DNA of 64,000 bases from Texcoconibacillus texcoconensis (GCF_014202575.1 NZ_JACHHB010000011.1:1-64000), one strand, 5' to 3'. Counted from the stretch's first letter, positions 1-8,872 are shown. Notes: generated by a model from the sequence alone, not told the origin. Program-made: numbers and translations.

Positions 1-110
1 TTTGATGTCTCTGACATCTTTATTGTTTCATTGACAGAATCTTAAATAAGATCCCGCTGGTCGCTTAGCTTTTTGTTTAGTTTTCAAAGGTCAGTTGAAC
101 TCATCAATAA
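1..110 (-). other. rRNA operon leader or spacer-like sequence
   Basis: Reading leftwards after tRNA-Ile, the minus strand contains CTTTGAAAACTAAACAAA, a sequence typical of Bacillus 16S leaders and 16S-23S spacers. It is followed by a perfect GATGTC-AGA-GACATC hairpin at the window edge. The likely reading is that the tRNA operon runs into an rRNA operon beyond the left edge, 16S most likely. No rRNA sequence itself is present. Confidence 0.45.
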
Positions 111-187
111 TGGTGGGCCTGAGTGGACTTGAACCACCGACCTCACGCTTATCAGGCGTGCGCTCTGACCAACTGAGCTACAGGCCC
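111..187 (-). tRNA. tRNA-Ile (GAT)
   Basis: The cloverleaf is complete, with acceptor GGGCCTG/CAGGCCC, anticodon GAT, a TTCAAGT T-loop and encoded CCA. It is the last (3'-most) gene of the leftward tRNA operon. Ile-GAT is the tRNA usually found next to or inside rRNA operons, which fits the rRNA-leader sequence after it. Confidence 0.96.
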
Positions 188-191
188 ATTA

Positions 192-265
192 TGGAGCGGG
201 TGATGGGAATCGAACCCACGACATCAGCTTGGAAGGCTGAGGTTTTACCACTAAACTACACCCGC
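192..265 (-). tRNA. tRNA-Gly (TCC)
   Basis: Complete 74-nt tRNA with acceptor GCGGGTG, anticodon TCC and encoded CCA. A degenerate copy of its 5' 31 nt lies 144 bp upstream in its transcription direction (379-409). Confidence 0.96.
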
Positions 266-409
266 AAATATAGTTTTGTCATTTCAAAATTTCACCATGT
301 CTCTTACTCTTCTCGTTCATTCATTAGGAGATGATGCGTCGAGACAACTCGAAGTCATGCCAGTTAAGTTTCGCTCGTGGCTGAGGTTTCACCTCTAAAC
401 TACACTCAC
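266..409 (-). repeat. tRNA-Gly 5' fragment joined to repeat element, copy A
   Basis: Positions 379-409 repeat tRNA-Gly positions 235-265 with 4 mismatches in 31, so they are a truncated tRNA 5' half. Directly abutting it is TTCGCTCGT (370-378), and further in is ATGCGTCGAGACAACTCGA (334-352). Both motifs recur in the same order and spacing beside tRNA-Val (1055-1187). The unit contains no ORF. Confidence 0.7.
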
Positions 410-424
410 ATATGATATTTGAAA

Positions 425-501
425 TGGTCGGGAAGACAGGATTTGAACCTGCGACCCCTTGGTCCCAAACCAAGTGCTCTGCCAAGCTGAGCTACTTCCC
501 G
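425..501 (-). tRNA. tRNA-Pro (TGG)
   Basis: Complete 77-nt tRNA with CGGGAAG acceptor, anticodon TGG and encoded CCA. It is part of the eleven-gene leftward operon. Confidence 0.96.
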
Positions 502-514
502 CTTTTTTTAAAAA

Positions 515-591
<77 letters not shown>

Positions 592-597
592 AATATA

Positions 598-683
<86 letters not shown>

Positions 684-769
684 ATATCTTAAAATTATAA
701 GTTAATGTTTTCTGGATGTCAATAAGCTTTTTTATAAACCTTTTAACTCTAGTTAATTATTTCTTCAAA

Positions 770-854
770 TGGTGCGGGTGGAGGGAGTCGAACCCCCACG
801 TCCGAAGACACTAGATCCTAAGTCTAGCGCGTCTGCCAATTCCGCCACACCCGC
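770..854 (-). tRNA. tRNA-Leu (TAG)
   Basis: 85-nt class II tRNA with GCGGGTG acceptor, anticodon TAG, long variable arm and encoded CCA. An 86-bp spacer separates it from the GAG isoacceptor. Confidence 0.96.
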
Positions 855-861
855 AAAAAAA

Positions 862-937
862 TGGCGGTCCCGACGGGATTCGAACCCGCGATCTCCTGCG
901 TGACAGGCAGGCATGTTGACCGCTACACTACGGGACC
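862..937 (-). tRNA. tRNA-Asp (GTC)
   Basis: Complete tRNA with GGTCCCG acceptor, anticodon GTC and encoded CCA. Confidence 0.96.
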
Positions 938-962
938 TAACTTTATTCCGTTCTTTTTAAAA

Positions 963-1038
963 TGGTGGAGGATGGCGGGCTCGAACCACCGACCCCTTGC
1001 TTGTAAGGCAAGTGCTCTCCCAGCTGAGCTAATCCTCC
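963..1038 (-). tRNA. tRNA-Val (TAC)
   Basis: Complete tRNA with GGAGGAT acceptor, anticodon TAC and encoded CCA. Its 5' segment plus 5' flank (1022-1054) is perfectly duplicated at 1155-1187. Confidence 0.96.
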
Positions 1039-1054
1039 GAAGTTTTGATGTTGT

Positions 1055-1187
1055 TATTCCTTTGTAGCATCCCTGTTTCTTCCTCTGCAAGTACAATCAA
1101 TGATGTTCATGCGTCGAAACAACTCGATGCTTTTCCTTAGGTGAATTCGCTCGTAGCTGAGCTAATCCTCCGAAGTTTTGATGTTGT
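1055..1187 (-). repeat. tRNA-Val 5' fragment joined to repeat element, copy B
   Basis: A perfect 33-bp direct repeat (1022-1054 and 1155-1187) holds the 5' flank and D-arm part of tRNA-Val. The intervening 100 bp ends exactly at the truncated copy with TTCGCTCGT (1146-1154) and contains ATGCGTCGAAACAACTCGA (1109-1127). Both motifs are shared with copy A at 266-409. The perfect identity suggests this copy is younger. Confidence 0.75.
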
Positions 1188-1289
1188 ATTTCAATGAAGT
1201 CTCCTACTCCTTCATCGACCTTCTTGTTTCTTCTGAACAAAATGATCTACTAGTTAAAACAACGAATCTGGAGTTTTAAATATCGGCAA

Positions 1290-1364
1290 TGGTGACCCGT
1301 AGGGGATTCGAACCCCTGTTACCGCCGTGAAAGGGCGGTGTCTTAACCACTTGACCAACGGGCC
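1290..1364 (-). tRNA. tRNA-Glu (TTC)
   Basis: Complete tRNA with GGCCCGT acceptor, anticodon TTC and encoded CCA. Asn-Ser-Glu is the usual order at the head of Bacillus tRNA clusters next to the SprT-like gene. Confidence 0.96.
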
Positions 1365-1382
1365 GATAAAAAAGTTAATCTA

Positions 1383-1473
1383 TGGCGGAGAAGGAGGGAT
1401 TCGAACCCTCGCGCCGCTTTCGCGACCTACTCCCTTAGCAGGGGAGTCCCTTCAGCCACTTGGGTACTTCTCC
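1383..1473 (-). tRNA. tRNA-Ser (GCT)
   Basis: 91-nt class II tRNA with GGAGAAG acceptor, anticodon GCT, long variable arm and encoded CCA. Confidence 0.96.
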
Positions 1474-1477
1474 TAAA

Positions 1478-1552
1478 TGGCTCCACAGGCAGGATTCGAA
1501 CCTGCGACCCATCGGTTAACAGCCGATTGCTCTACCACTGAGCTACTGTGGA
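1478..1552 (-). tRNA. tRNA-Asn (GTT)
   Basis: Complete tRNA with TCCACAG acceptor, anticodon GTT and encoded CCA. It is the first gene of the operon, about 30 bp from the promoter -10 box. Confidence 0.96.
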
Positions 1553-1580
1553 ATGCTCGTCTTCGAATCAGACTTTTTAA

Positions 1581-1609
1581 ATTATAACTCAAACCCAAGT
1601 TTCTGTCAA
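1581..1609 (-). promoter_or_regulatory. Sigma-A promoter of the tRNA operon
   Basis: On the minus strand TTGACA (1604-1609) and TATAAT (1581-1586) are separated by exactly 17 bp, a full consensus match. It lies just upstream of tRNA-Asn, as expected for a strong stable-RNA promoter. Confidence 0.9.
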
Positions 1610-1731
1610 CAAGTATTTTTTCGAGCTTTTTCAGCCAATTTCCCTTCGCCTCAACAGCGACTTTTATAATTTATCACACATATATAACAACGTCAACTAC
1701 TAAAACAATTTTTCTATAAAACCATTCATCA

Positions 1732-2199
1732 TTAGCGCACAATCTCCTCCAACACTAGCTTCAATTGATTTTGACAACGCCCGCAAACAAACTTATTTAA
1801 GTTAATCTTTCGCTTTCTTTGATAGCGAGCTGAACATTTTTTGCATTCATAAATGTAGCGCTTAGACGACGAACGTTTTGCCCCTGGCGGCAATTGACAA
1901 TACCTCGATCCGCCAACTTCATTTAATAACGCCTTAAAATCGGCATCCTTATGGCGGTACCCTTTCCCTGCAATGTGTAAATGATAATGGCAAAGTTCAT
2001 GTTTAATAATTTTCACGAATTCATCATAACCGAAATACGCCAACTGCTTAGGGTTCAATTCGATGTCGTGGCTATTTAATAAATAGCGCCCCCCTGTCGT
2101 TCGCAGTCTTGCATTAAACCTCGCCTCGTGGCGAAAGGGGACACCAAAGTCTTTTATAGATATATCTTCAACGAGCTTTTGTAACTCTCGATTCTCCAT
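1732..2199 (-). CDS. SprT-like zinc protein (YdcK type)
   Basis: A 155-residue SprT-like family protein. The zincin motif HELCH is at residues 67-71. A C-terminal zinc ribbon is formed by Cys119, Cys122, Cys139 and Cys142. The family resembles eukaryotic Spartan proteases, but the role of the short bacterial members is unknown. I chose the ATG at 2199 because AAAGGGG stands at ribosome-binding distance; the longer upstream reading has no such site. The position beside Asn-Ser-Glu tRNAs and cmpA-tex matches ydcK of B. subtilis. Confidence 0.9.
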   Translation of the reverse strand: MENRELQKLVEDISIKDFGVPFRHEARFNARLRTTGGRYLLNSHDIELNPKQLAYFGYDEFVKIIKHELCHYHLHIAGKGYRHKDADFKALLNEVGGSRYCQLPPGAKRSSSKRYIYECKKCSARYQRKRKINLNKFVCGRCQNQLKLVLEEIVR

Positions 2200-2329
2200 T
2201 TTTAAGGCGCCCCTTTCAAAAAGGCCATTTACTAAGAAACAAGGACAAACATATTTGCATAACATATGAATATCCATGCCGTACTTTCACCTAAAAGATT
2301 AATTCAGTACGTTTGAAGGAGTGAATATC

Positions 2330-2458
2330 ATGCCAACATGGTTAAAGCAACAATTGCGAGAAGCATATTTAAATAAAGACTTGTACCGCATTCGTTTACT
2401 TAACCAATGTTGGTTTTATTATCAAAAAATTCATGGCTCCGCTTCATCTAGATCATAG
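2330..2458 (+). CDS. cmpA: Cortex morphogenetic protein CmpA
   Basis: A 42-codon ORF starting MPTWLKQQLREAYLNKD and containing RIRLLNQCWFYYQK. This matches my memory of the small B. subtilis sporulation protein CmpA (MPNWLKKQ..., LLNQCWYFY), which takes part with SpoIVA and ClpX in quality control of coat and cortex assembly. A GGAGTG site lies 7 bp before the ATG. It sits between the SprT-like gene and tex, as in B. subtilis, but on the opposite strand. Its stop codon directly abuts the tex stop codon. This copy has about five extra C-terminal residues. Confidence 0.87.
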   Translation: MPTWLKQQLREAYLNKDLYRIRLLNQCWFYYQKIHGSASSRS

Positions 2459-4639
2459 TTACGTCTGGTTCTTGGGTGGTAACATCGTCAAGGCTATCCG
2501 CCCTTTTTTCGTTTCTACCTCTTCTACCCACACTGTAACAATCTCCCCTACAGAAACGACTTCCATTGGATGTTTCACAAACCGGTTTGCTAATTTAGAA
2601 ATGTGAACAAGTCCATCTTGCTTCACGCCAATATCGACAAATGCACCGAAATCGACAACATTACGAACTGTTCCTTGAAGTTCCATCCCAGGTGACAGGT
2701 CTTCCATTGAAAGAACGTCTGTTTTCAACAACGGCTTTGGTATATCATCACGGGGATCGCGCTGTGGCTGACCTAGTGCACTAATAATATCTTTGAGTGT
2801 CGGCAAACCACAACTGAGTTTTTCAGCTAAAATTCTCTCATCTAATGAAGAAAGTTTATGTTGTAGCTCACTTGTGCCAACCTGATCTACACTCGCCTCA
2901 ACTTCATTTAATACTTGCTTCGCTAAAGAATAACTCTCAGGGTGAATTGGCGTTTCATCTAAAGGTTGTTCTCCTTCTGGAATTCTTAGAAACCCAACTG
3001 CTTGCTCATACGTTTTCGCACCTAGACGCGGAACATCCTTTAATTGACGTCTAGAAGTGAACTTCCCTTCTTCATCGCGTTTTTTCACGATTTGTTTAGC
3101 TACGTTTTTTGATAACCCTGAAACATATTGAAGAAGTGACACCGAAGCCGTATTCACATTCACACCGACTTGGTTTACGACCGTTTCTACAACGAAAGTT
3201 AACGAATCATTAAGCCAGCTTTGTGATACGTCATGTTGGTACTGACCGACACCCACAGATTTCGGATCAATCTTCACCAATTCAGCTAAAGGATCTTGTA
3301 ACCTCCGCGCAATTGAAATGGCACTACGTTCTTCCACTTGTAAGTCAGGAAATTCTTCACGACCTAAAGAAGAGGCGGAATAGACACTAGCTCCCGCTTC
3401 ATTAACGATTAAGTAAAAGACTTCCTCTTCTAGTGATTGGATCGTCTCAGCAATAAATTGCTCCGTCTCCCTAGAAGCAGTCCCATTACCTACCGCAATC
3501 ACATCTACTCGATGTTTCTGAATAAAACTTTTAACAACCTTGCTTGCCGCTTCTTTTTCGTTACGAGGGGGCGTTGGGTAAATGACCTCAATATCTAACA
3601 CCTTCCCTGTCTCATCAACAACTGCGAGCTTACAACCCGAACGATACGCAGGGTCCACACCAAGAACAACTTGCTCTTTTAAAGGTGGTTGTAAAAGTAA
3701 ATTGCGGAGGTTTTCTGAGAAGATCTCGATGGCTTGTTGTTCAGCCTTTTCCGTTAATTCTTTTCGTAACTCCCGTTCAATCGAAGGCTGGATTAACCTT
3801 TTATAGGCATCTTCAATTGCCTCATCAATTTCAACTCCAACGATGCTCTCCTTCTCTTGAACAATACGTTTCTTTAATAATTCGGTTATGCGATCTGTCG
3901 GGGCGTTGATGGATACACGCAATACCGCTTCCTTTTCACCACGATTTAAAGCAAGGACCCTATGAGGAACAATGGATTTAACAGGCTCTTCATACTCATA
4001 ATACATTTCATAAATATTTGTATCATCCACTGCGTCCTTCTTCAGATTAGAAGTCATACTTCCAGATTGGTAAGTCATTCTTCTCACTTCTTGACGAAGT
4101 TGAGGATCATCAGAGACCCTTTCACTTATAATGTCTTTGGCTCCTTGTACCGCATCTTCAACACGATGCACTTTCTTTTCTTCATCAATATATTTATTTG
4201 CTTCTTCCTCCAATGAACCTTCTCTCGGGAACGAGATCATCCAGTCCGCCAAAGGTTCAAGTCCTTTTTCTTTCGCCTTCGTTGCTCGCGTTTGGCGTTT
4301 TTGACGATAAGGACGGTATAAATCTTCTACATCTTGCAATTTCGTTGCTTGTTCAATATTTTGCTGTAATTCTTCCGTTAATTTCCCTTGTTCCTCAATG
4401 AGACGAAGCACTTCGCTCTTACGTTTCGCCACTTGATTAACGTAGGTCCACATATCGAGAATTTCGCGTAATTGAACTTCATCTAATCCACCCGTTTGCT
4501 CTTTACGGTAACGGGCGATAAAAGGAACGGTGTTCCCATCTTCATGGAGTTTCACCGTTTCTCGAACAGCTTTTTCACTGTTCCCTGTTTGCTTTGTTAT
4601 TTGCTTTATCATTGTCGTTTGTTCTTCCACTGTCGCCAT
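2459..4639 (-). CDS. tex: Tex-family RNA-binding transcription accessory protein
   Basis: A 726-residue Tex protein. Domains in order are an N-terminal helical Tex region, a YqgF/RNase H-like fold (around 320-450, LGVDPAYRSGCKLAVVD), tandem helix-hairpin-helix (around 490-570, VNTASVSLLQYVSGLS) and a C-terminal S1 RNA-binding domain (around 640-715, GTVRNVVDFGAFVDIGV). Family members bind nucleic acid and affect transcription; the exact role in Bacillus is unclear. The ATG at 4639 follows GGAAGGGG by about 12 bp. An in-frame TTG 21 bp upstream is less likely. It lies downstream of rsbX as in B. subtilis (ydcI). Confidence 0.93.
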   Translation of the reverse strand: MATVEEQTTMIKQITKQTGNSEKAVRETVKLHEDGNTVPFIARYRKEQTGGLDEVQLREILDMWTYVNQVAKRKSEVLRLIEEQGKLTEELQQNIEQATKLQDVEDLYRPYRQKRQTRATKAKEKGLEPLADWMISFPREGSLEEEANKYIDEEKKVHRVEDAVQGAKDIISERVSDDPQLRQEVRRMTYQSGSMTSNLKKDAVDDTNIYEMYYEYEEPVKSIVPHRVLALNRGEKEAVLRVSINAPTDRITELLKKRIVQEKESIVGVEIDEAIEDAYKRLIQPSIERELRKELTEKAEQQAIEIFSENLRNLLLQPPLKEQVVLGVDPAYRSGCKLAVVDETGKVLDIEVIYPTPPRNEKEAASKVVKSFIQKHRVDVIAVGNGTASRETEQFIAETIQSLEEEVFYLIVNEAGASVYSASSLGREEFPDLQVEERSAISIARRLQDPLAELVKIDPKSVGVGQYQHDVSQSWLNDSLTFVVETVVNQVGVNVNTASVSLLQYVSGLSKNVAKQIVKKRDEEGKFTSRRQLKDVPRLGAKTYEQAVGFLRIPEGEQPLDETPIHPESYSLAKQVLNEVEASVDQVGTSELQHKLSSLDERILAEKLSCGLPTLKDIISALGQPQRDPRDDIPKPLLKTDVLSMEDLSPGMELQGTVRNVVDFGAFVDIGVKQDGLVHISKLANRFVKHPMEVVSVGEIVTVWVEEVETKKGRIALTMLPPKNQT

Positions 4640-4742
4640 TGCTGGTACGACCCCTTCCAAATTCCAATTTTCGCAACTTGATGTTTTATCACTATTTCAC
4701 CACTCTATTGTACACAAGCATCGTCTATCCTTCCAACATAAC

Positions 4743-4767
4743 AAAAAAAGACCAGGGGCTCCCTGGT
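4743..4767 (-). terminator. Terminator after rsbX
   Basis: On the minus strand ACCAGG and CCTGGT form a short GC-rich hairpin followed by TCTTTTTTT. It lies about 45 bp past the rsbX stop and ends the sigB operon. Confidence 0.85.
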
Positions 4768-4811
4768 GAAAAGCTAAGAATATTATCGGCTTAGGTACTT
4801 AACACTACCAC

Positions 4812-5417
4812 TCATAAACAGAACTTTCCCACCATGACCGTTACATCATCTGCCCCACTAGGCACAGACTCCGTGATCACTTCAACAGTACTTTTAGTGG
4901 AGAAAACGGGAGACATCAGCGAATGAATAACAGGATCATATAACATGCCGTCCGAATATAAAATAAAACTCACGTTCGATTCAAACGGAATATATTGAAT
5001 AGGAATTTGTCGTGGACGCCCAGACAAATAGCCGCGTGTCGAAATCAGATGAGTCCATGCACCAGTTGGCGAATAGAATATACACGTTATATTCCCGATA
5101 CTACTATATGAGATTTCATTCATTCTATAGTCAATTTTCACGACCATTAGAGCTGCCCCCCTTTCGTTCACAAGGGCTTCATTACACTTCTGCACCAATC
5201 GATCAACTTGTAGATTCGAATAGCGAGCAACCACCTCAATCGCCGCCTCTGATGCCTCCCTCGCCTCTCGACCACTTCCTAATCCATCTGCAATCGCACA
5301 AATAAAATAGTCTTTCGTTTCATGAACATAATAGGCATCACCACAACAAAGGTTCCCGTTTTTCGCGGCCTGGTGTACAGAGACATCTACATGTTGAAAG
5401 GTGTGCGACTGATACAT
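4812..5417 (-). CDS. rsbX: Phosphoserine phosphatase RsbX (sigma-B feedback)
   Basis: A 201-residue PP2C-type (SpoIIE-like) phosphatase. Metal-binding aspartates sit in ADGLGSG, ILYSDGM and the C-terminal ADDVTVMV. In B. subtilis RsbX dephosphorylates RsbS and RsbR, which resets the stressosome after stress. The ATG overlaps the sigB stop as TAATG with GGAGTG upstream, indicating translational coupling. It is the last gene of the operon and is followed by a terminator. Confidence 0.93.
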   Translation of the reverse strand: MYQSHTFQHVDVSVHQAAKNGNLCCGDAYYVHETKDYFICAIADGLGSGREAREASEAAIEVVARYSNLQVDRLVQKCNEALVNERGAALMVVKIDYRMNEISYSSIGNITCIFYSPTGAWTHLISTRGYLSGRPRQIPIQYIPFESNVSFILYSDGMLYDPVIHSLMSPVFSTKSTVEVITESVPSGADDVTVMVGKFCL

Positions 5418-6202
5418 TACAAACACTCCGATGGTTCAACGCGAAGGGACTCGCGCAACTTTTTAAGTGCTCGTCTTTGCAAACGCGATACATGCATTTG
5501 CGATATCCCCAAATGTTCTCCCGCTTCTTTTTGGCTATAGTTTTCAAAATATGTATAATAAAGAATTTGCTTTTCTCGCTCATTCAAAACATTAAAGGCT
5601 TTCTGTAACAACAACTGTTGGTCTGTTTTTTCAAAACCTTCATCCGTTGCACCTACTAAATCGAGTAATGTAACGGCACTTCCTTCGTCATCGGCTTCAA
5701 TTGAACGGTCGACCGAGAGCGCTTGATAACTTTTACCCATTTCCATCGTTTCCAGCACTTCTTCTTCAGAAACGCCTATATGCTCAGCAATTTCATCGAC
5801 TTGTGGAGAGCGTTGCATTTCAACAGTCAACTCTTCTACAGCACCCTTAATTTTTGGACCTAGTTCCTTGATCCTCCTCGGAACGTGAACACTCCACGTT
5901 TTATCGCGAATAAATCGTTTAATTTCACCAACGATTGTCGGCACTGCAAACGATTCAAAACTGCGACCATATTCAGGGTCAAAACGGCGAAGGGCCGCGA
6001 GCAGCCCGATCATTCCTACTTGGATTAAATCTTCATCATACCTTTGCCCCTTGGAAAATTTCCGTGCTAAAGAGTGAACGAGACCTTCAAATTGTTGAAC
6101 AAGTTGCGTTTGAACTGCTTCGTCTCCTGTTTCTTGGAATTGACGAATTGCTTCATATAGATCTGGACTATTGCTTCGTTTTTGCTGAGATTCCGTCGTC
6201 AC
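5417..6202 (-). CDS. sigB: RNA polymerase sigma-B factor
   Basis: Group 3 sigma factor of 261 residues. The region 2 segments DLIQVGMIGLLAALRRFDP and VPTIVGEIKRFIRDKTWSVH are strongly conserved, as are ETMEMGKSYQALSVDRSIEAD and the region 4.2 helix SQMHVSRLQRRALKKL. It directs general stress transcription. I placed the start at the GTG at 6202, which follows AGGTGG by 6 bp; a GTG at 6217 has poor spacing. The reading overlaps the end of rsbW, as in B. subtilis. Confidence 0.95.
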   Translation of the reverse strand: MTTESQQKRSNSPDLYEAIRQFQETGDEAVQTQLVQQFEGLVHSLARKFSKGQRYDEDLIQVGMIGLLAALRRFDPEYGRSFESFAVPTIVGEIKRFIRDKTWSVHVPRRIKELGPKIKGAVEELTVEMQRSPQVDEIAEHIGVSEEEVLETMEMGKSYQALSVDRSIEADDEGSAVTLLDLVGATDEGFEKTDQQLLLQKAFNVLNEREKQILYYTYFENYSQKEAGEHLGISQMHVSRLQRRALKKLRESLRVEPSECL

Positions 6203-6659
6203 TCTGTTCCACCTCACCTCTTTGTAGGAACTTCGTCATCATAATAATGACGCCAGACTCCCCGCATATTTCTACGCGGTCCATCAATGTATCGATAAGG
6301 AAAAGCCCGAGACCTCCTTCCTTCATATCGCCAATCGGTTCTTGCGCATCAATCGGACCTAGATCTTTTTTTAGCGCTTCGATATCAAAGCTATTACCTC
6401 GATCTGCGACCATCATTTCAATTCGGTCCGAATAAACGCCGCACCCTACTGTCATAAAAGCTTCGGATTCCTCTCCATCATAAGCGTGATTTACGACATT
6501 GGTACATGCTTCTGCAACGGCAATTTTAATATCTTCGATGTCGTCATACGTATACCCTACACGATTTGCAACACCAGAAACTGTTAGACGAACAACACCG
6601 ACATATTCCGGTTTTGCCGGCACTTTCATTTCTATAAAATCAGAAAGTTGTTGTGACAT
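6168..6659 (-). CDS. rsbW: Anti-sigma-B factor and serine kinase RsbW
   Basis: A 163-residue GHKL-family kinase with the N-box region AVAEACTNVVNHAY and the G-box segment GGLGLFLIDTLMD. RsbW holds sigma-B inactive and phosphorylates RsbV. Its ATG overlaps the rsbV stop (TAATG) and its 3' end overlaps sigB by about 35 bp, so the partner-switching proteins are translationally coupled. Confidence 0.95.
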   Translation of the reverse strand: MSQQLSDFIEMKVPAKPEYVGVVRLTVSGVANRVGYTYDDIEDIKIAVAEACTNVVNHAYDGEESEAFMTVGCGVYSDRIEMMVADRGNSFDIEALKKDLGPIDAQEPIGDMKEGGLGLFLIDTLMDRVEICGESGVIIMMTKFLQRGEVEQSDDGISAKTKQ

Positions 6660-6988
6660 TACGCTTCCTCCCTCTTCCCTTCTTCGATGTCCATTACTTC
6701 GTTTAACCCCGTAATATCGAACAGACGGCTCACACGATCATTCAATCCTACTAATTTCAACGAACTGCCATGCTTGTCCGTTGATTTTAAAGCGCCAATA
6801 AAGATACCAAGCCCTGTGCTGTCAATATAATCAACCTCAGACAAATCAACGACGACCTTCTCATCTTGCTTTTCCGTTAACGGCAGGAGAGACTCCTTTA
6901 ATGTAGATGCTGTATATACATCAACTTCCCCTTGTAAAAATACCGTACTCTCATTTTCTCGCTCTTGCACTTGCAGTTCTAGATTCAT
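6659..6988 (-). CDS. rsbV: Anti-anti-sigma factor RsbV
   Basis: A 109-residue STAS protein. The phosphorylatable serine lies in DYIDSTGLGIFIGAL. Unphosphorylated RsbV captures RsbW and frees sigma-B. The ATG at 6988 follows AAGGAGG with good spacing. A sigma-B promoter lies 43-68 bp upstream, so rsbV-rsbW-sigB-rsbX can be induced by sigma-B itself. Confidence 0.95.
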   Translation of the reverse strand: MNLELQVQERENESTVFLQGEVDVYTASTLKESLLPLTEKQDEKVVVDLSEVDYIDSTGLGIFIGALKSTDKHGSSLKLVGLNDRVSRLFDITGLNEVMDIEEGKREEA

Positions 6989-7030
6989 ACTTTCCCTCCT
7001 TGACACGTCCATCATTTGCGTCGGTTATCT

Positions 7031-7056
7031 TTACCCATCGAATACGAGTATTAAAC
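7031..7056 (-). promoter_or_regulatory. Internal sigma-B promoter before rsbV
   Basis: The minus strand has GTTTAA (7051-7056), 14 bp, then GGGTAA (7031-7036). This is a near-perfect match to the sigma-B consensus GTTTAA-N12-15-GGGTAT. It lies between rsbU and rsbV, the same position as the autoregulatory promoter of B. subtilis. Confidence 0.85.
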
Positions 7057-7061
7057 GTGCG

Positions 7062-8078
7062 TTACATATTGCGTCGTAAAATAAGAAGAGTGAAGTCATC
7101 ACGCAATTGAAAGCTTTGCAGTCGTTCTAGGTCGCGGTACACATTTTCGACAATTTCTTGAGCAGTCAAATGAGAATACTTTCGAATGAGTGCTGTAATC
7201 TGGTCCCTCTCTATAAAGTCATTCCCATAACGGCATTCAGTTACCCCATCAGAAAGAAGAACAATCATGTCATTCAGCTCAACCTCTGCTACGTATTCGT
7301 TATATGATGTCTTTTTCGATAACCCAAGTACAAGCCCTTTCGTTTTAAGATCCTCAAATGTATCTGTTTTTGCGCGGTAAAAAAATCCAGGTTCATGCCC
7401 AGCACCTGCATAATGAAATTGGTGAACATCCGGGTCGTAAAAGCCATAAACCATCGTGATAAACATATGATTATCAATATTTTGTTCGACGACGCGATTA
7501 ACATTCTCTAAAAGTGGACCTGGCTGCAAGCGCTGTTCTGGCAAACTATCGATCGCGTATTTAATCATCGACATACAAAGTGCAGCTGGAACCCCTTTAC
7601 CAATAACGTCAGCAACAGCGACTCCTAAACGGCCATGATCATCAGTCATATAATGATAATAATCACCACTCATTTTTCCTGCAGGAACACTAATCAACCC
7701 TAGTTCCACGCCATTTTCATTACTTGGAGGGTCTGAAGGGAGTAAAGACTGTTGCATTTGGGCAGCCACATTTAACTCCGACTCCAATTCACGTTGACGA
7801 TCACGTAAACTTTGATGCTCCCGATGCGCAAGACCATAGCCCACCATTACTTCTAATAAAACATCAAATGAATCTTCTACGTCATCTGGGACGTACTGGA
7901 TGATTTCTCGAAAAACAGAAAGGTGCAAGCTAATCATATCTTCTGGTGACATGTCCTGTTCGATCATCTCTTTGCTAAATTGTTGTGCAGAATACAGCGT
8001 ATGTTCATTTTTGCTTTCTAAATAGTTAGACAACATTTCCTTGTATATTTGATACAGCGAAGATTCTATTTGTTTCAT
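7062..8078 (-). CDS. rsbU: Phosphoserine phosphatase RsbU
   Basis: A 338-residue protein. The N-terminal helical domain (1-85) is the RsbT-binding region. It is followed by a linker coiled coil (around 90-120) and a C-terminal PP2C domain with AVADVIGKGVPAALCMS, GAGHEPGFFY and LLSDGVTE. RsbU dephosphorylates RsbV when bound by RsbT. AAGGAGG precedes the ATG. It is the last gene before the internal sigma-B promoter. Confidence 0.95.
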   Translation of the reverse strand: MKQIESSLYQIYKEMLSNYLESKNEHTLYSAQQFSKEMIEQDMSPEDMISLHLSVFREIIQYVPDDVEDSFDVLLEVMVGYGLAHREHQSLRDRQRELESELNVAAQMQQSLLPSDPPSNENGVELGLISVPAGKMSGDYYHYMTDDHGRLGVAVADVIGKGVPAALCMSMIKYAIDSLPEQRLQPGPLLENVNRVVEQNIDNHMFITMVYGFYDPDVHQFHYAGAGHEPGFFYRAKTDTFEDLKTKGLVLGLSKKTSYNEYVAEVELNDMIVLLSDGVTECRYGNDFIERDQITALIRKYSHLTAQEIVENVYRDLERLQSFQLRDDFTLLILRRNM

Positions 8079-8096
8079 GTGCCCGGCACCTCCTTA

Positions 8097-8498
8097 TTAA
8101 CGGAGCCACTTTATCGAGATGATCGTTGTTCCTTCCTCTTCTTCAGAATCAATATCAAAATCATCCATTAAACGCTTCACTCCCGGCAATCCCGCACCTA
8201 AACCTCCAGATGTAGTGAAGCCATCCTCCATGACACTGCGAACATCTTTAATACCTGGTCCACGGTCCGAGGCGACAACTTTCATTCCTCGTTTTCCAGC
8301 TGAGGCGACTTCCTCAATGGATATCTCACCTTGATTAGCATATAAATAAATATTACGGGCAAGTTCAGAAATTGCCGTCGTTATTCTAGCTTGGTCCACA
8401 GAACCAAACCCTATTTCCTTTGCTAATTTCCGTCCGGCTTGACGGGCTGCCACAATCCCCCATTCACTATGAATATCTACTCGGGTTTGCACCTGCAT
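8097..8498 (-). CDS. rsbT: Switch serine/threonine kinase RsbT
   Basis: A 133-residue GHKL kinase (SELARNIYLYA, DRGPGI, GLGAGLPGVKRL). It phosphorylates RsbS and RsbR in the stressosome, then leaves to activate RsbU. It starts 3 bp after rsbS ends, with GGAGGG upstream. Confidence 0.95.
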   Translation of the reverse strand: MQVQTRVDIHSEWGIVAARQAGRKLAKEIGFGSVDQARITTAISELARNIYLYANQGEISIEEVASAGKRGMKVVASDRGPGIKDVRSVMEDGFTTSGGLGAGLPGVKRLMDDFDIDSEEEEGTTIISIKWLR

Positions 8499-8501
8499 GT
8501 A

Positions 8502-8858
8502 TCAACCCTCCAGTTCCCGTTGGAGTTTCTCTAACCCCTGCTCTAAATCCAGCGCTGTTGCAACATCTTCCAATGTGATACCCATGTCAATAAGCGTAAT
8601 AGCTACTGACGGTTGAATGCCTGTTAAAACAACTTTCGCCCCCATTAATTTAGACATATCAACAACATCACCCAACACTTTTGCAATATATGAATCAACC
8701 ATTTCCACAGATGTTAAATCGATAACAACGCCACGCGAACCTTCTTGGTGAATCTTATTAAGTACATCTTCTTGAAATTGAAGCACCGTTTGATCATCTA
8801 GTTCGACTTGAATAGAAATTAATAAATAATCATAGAGTTTTAATATCGGAATTCGCAA
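8502..8858 (-). CDS. rsbS: Stressosome scaffold protein RsbS
   Basis: A 118-residue single STAS-domain protein starting [20 protein letters not shown]. The conserved phosphoserine lies in [14 protein letters not shown]. It forms the stressosome core with RsbR paralogues and sequesters RsbT. The start codon is TTG (8858) preceded by AAAGGGGG. Confidence 0.95.
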   Translation of the reverse strand: MRIPILKLYDYLLISIQVELDDQTVLQFQEDVLNKIHQEGSRGVVIDLTSVEMVDSYIAKVLGDVVDMSKLMGAKVVLTGIQPSVAITLIDMGITLEDVATALDLEQGLEKLQRELEG

Positions 8859-8872
8859 AGCTAGTGCCCCCT

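Noticed and set aside
2200-2277. Longer N-terminus for the SprT-like protein
   Set aside because: The extra 26 codons lack a ribosome site and family similarity; the ATG at 2199 has both.
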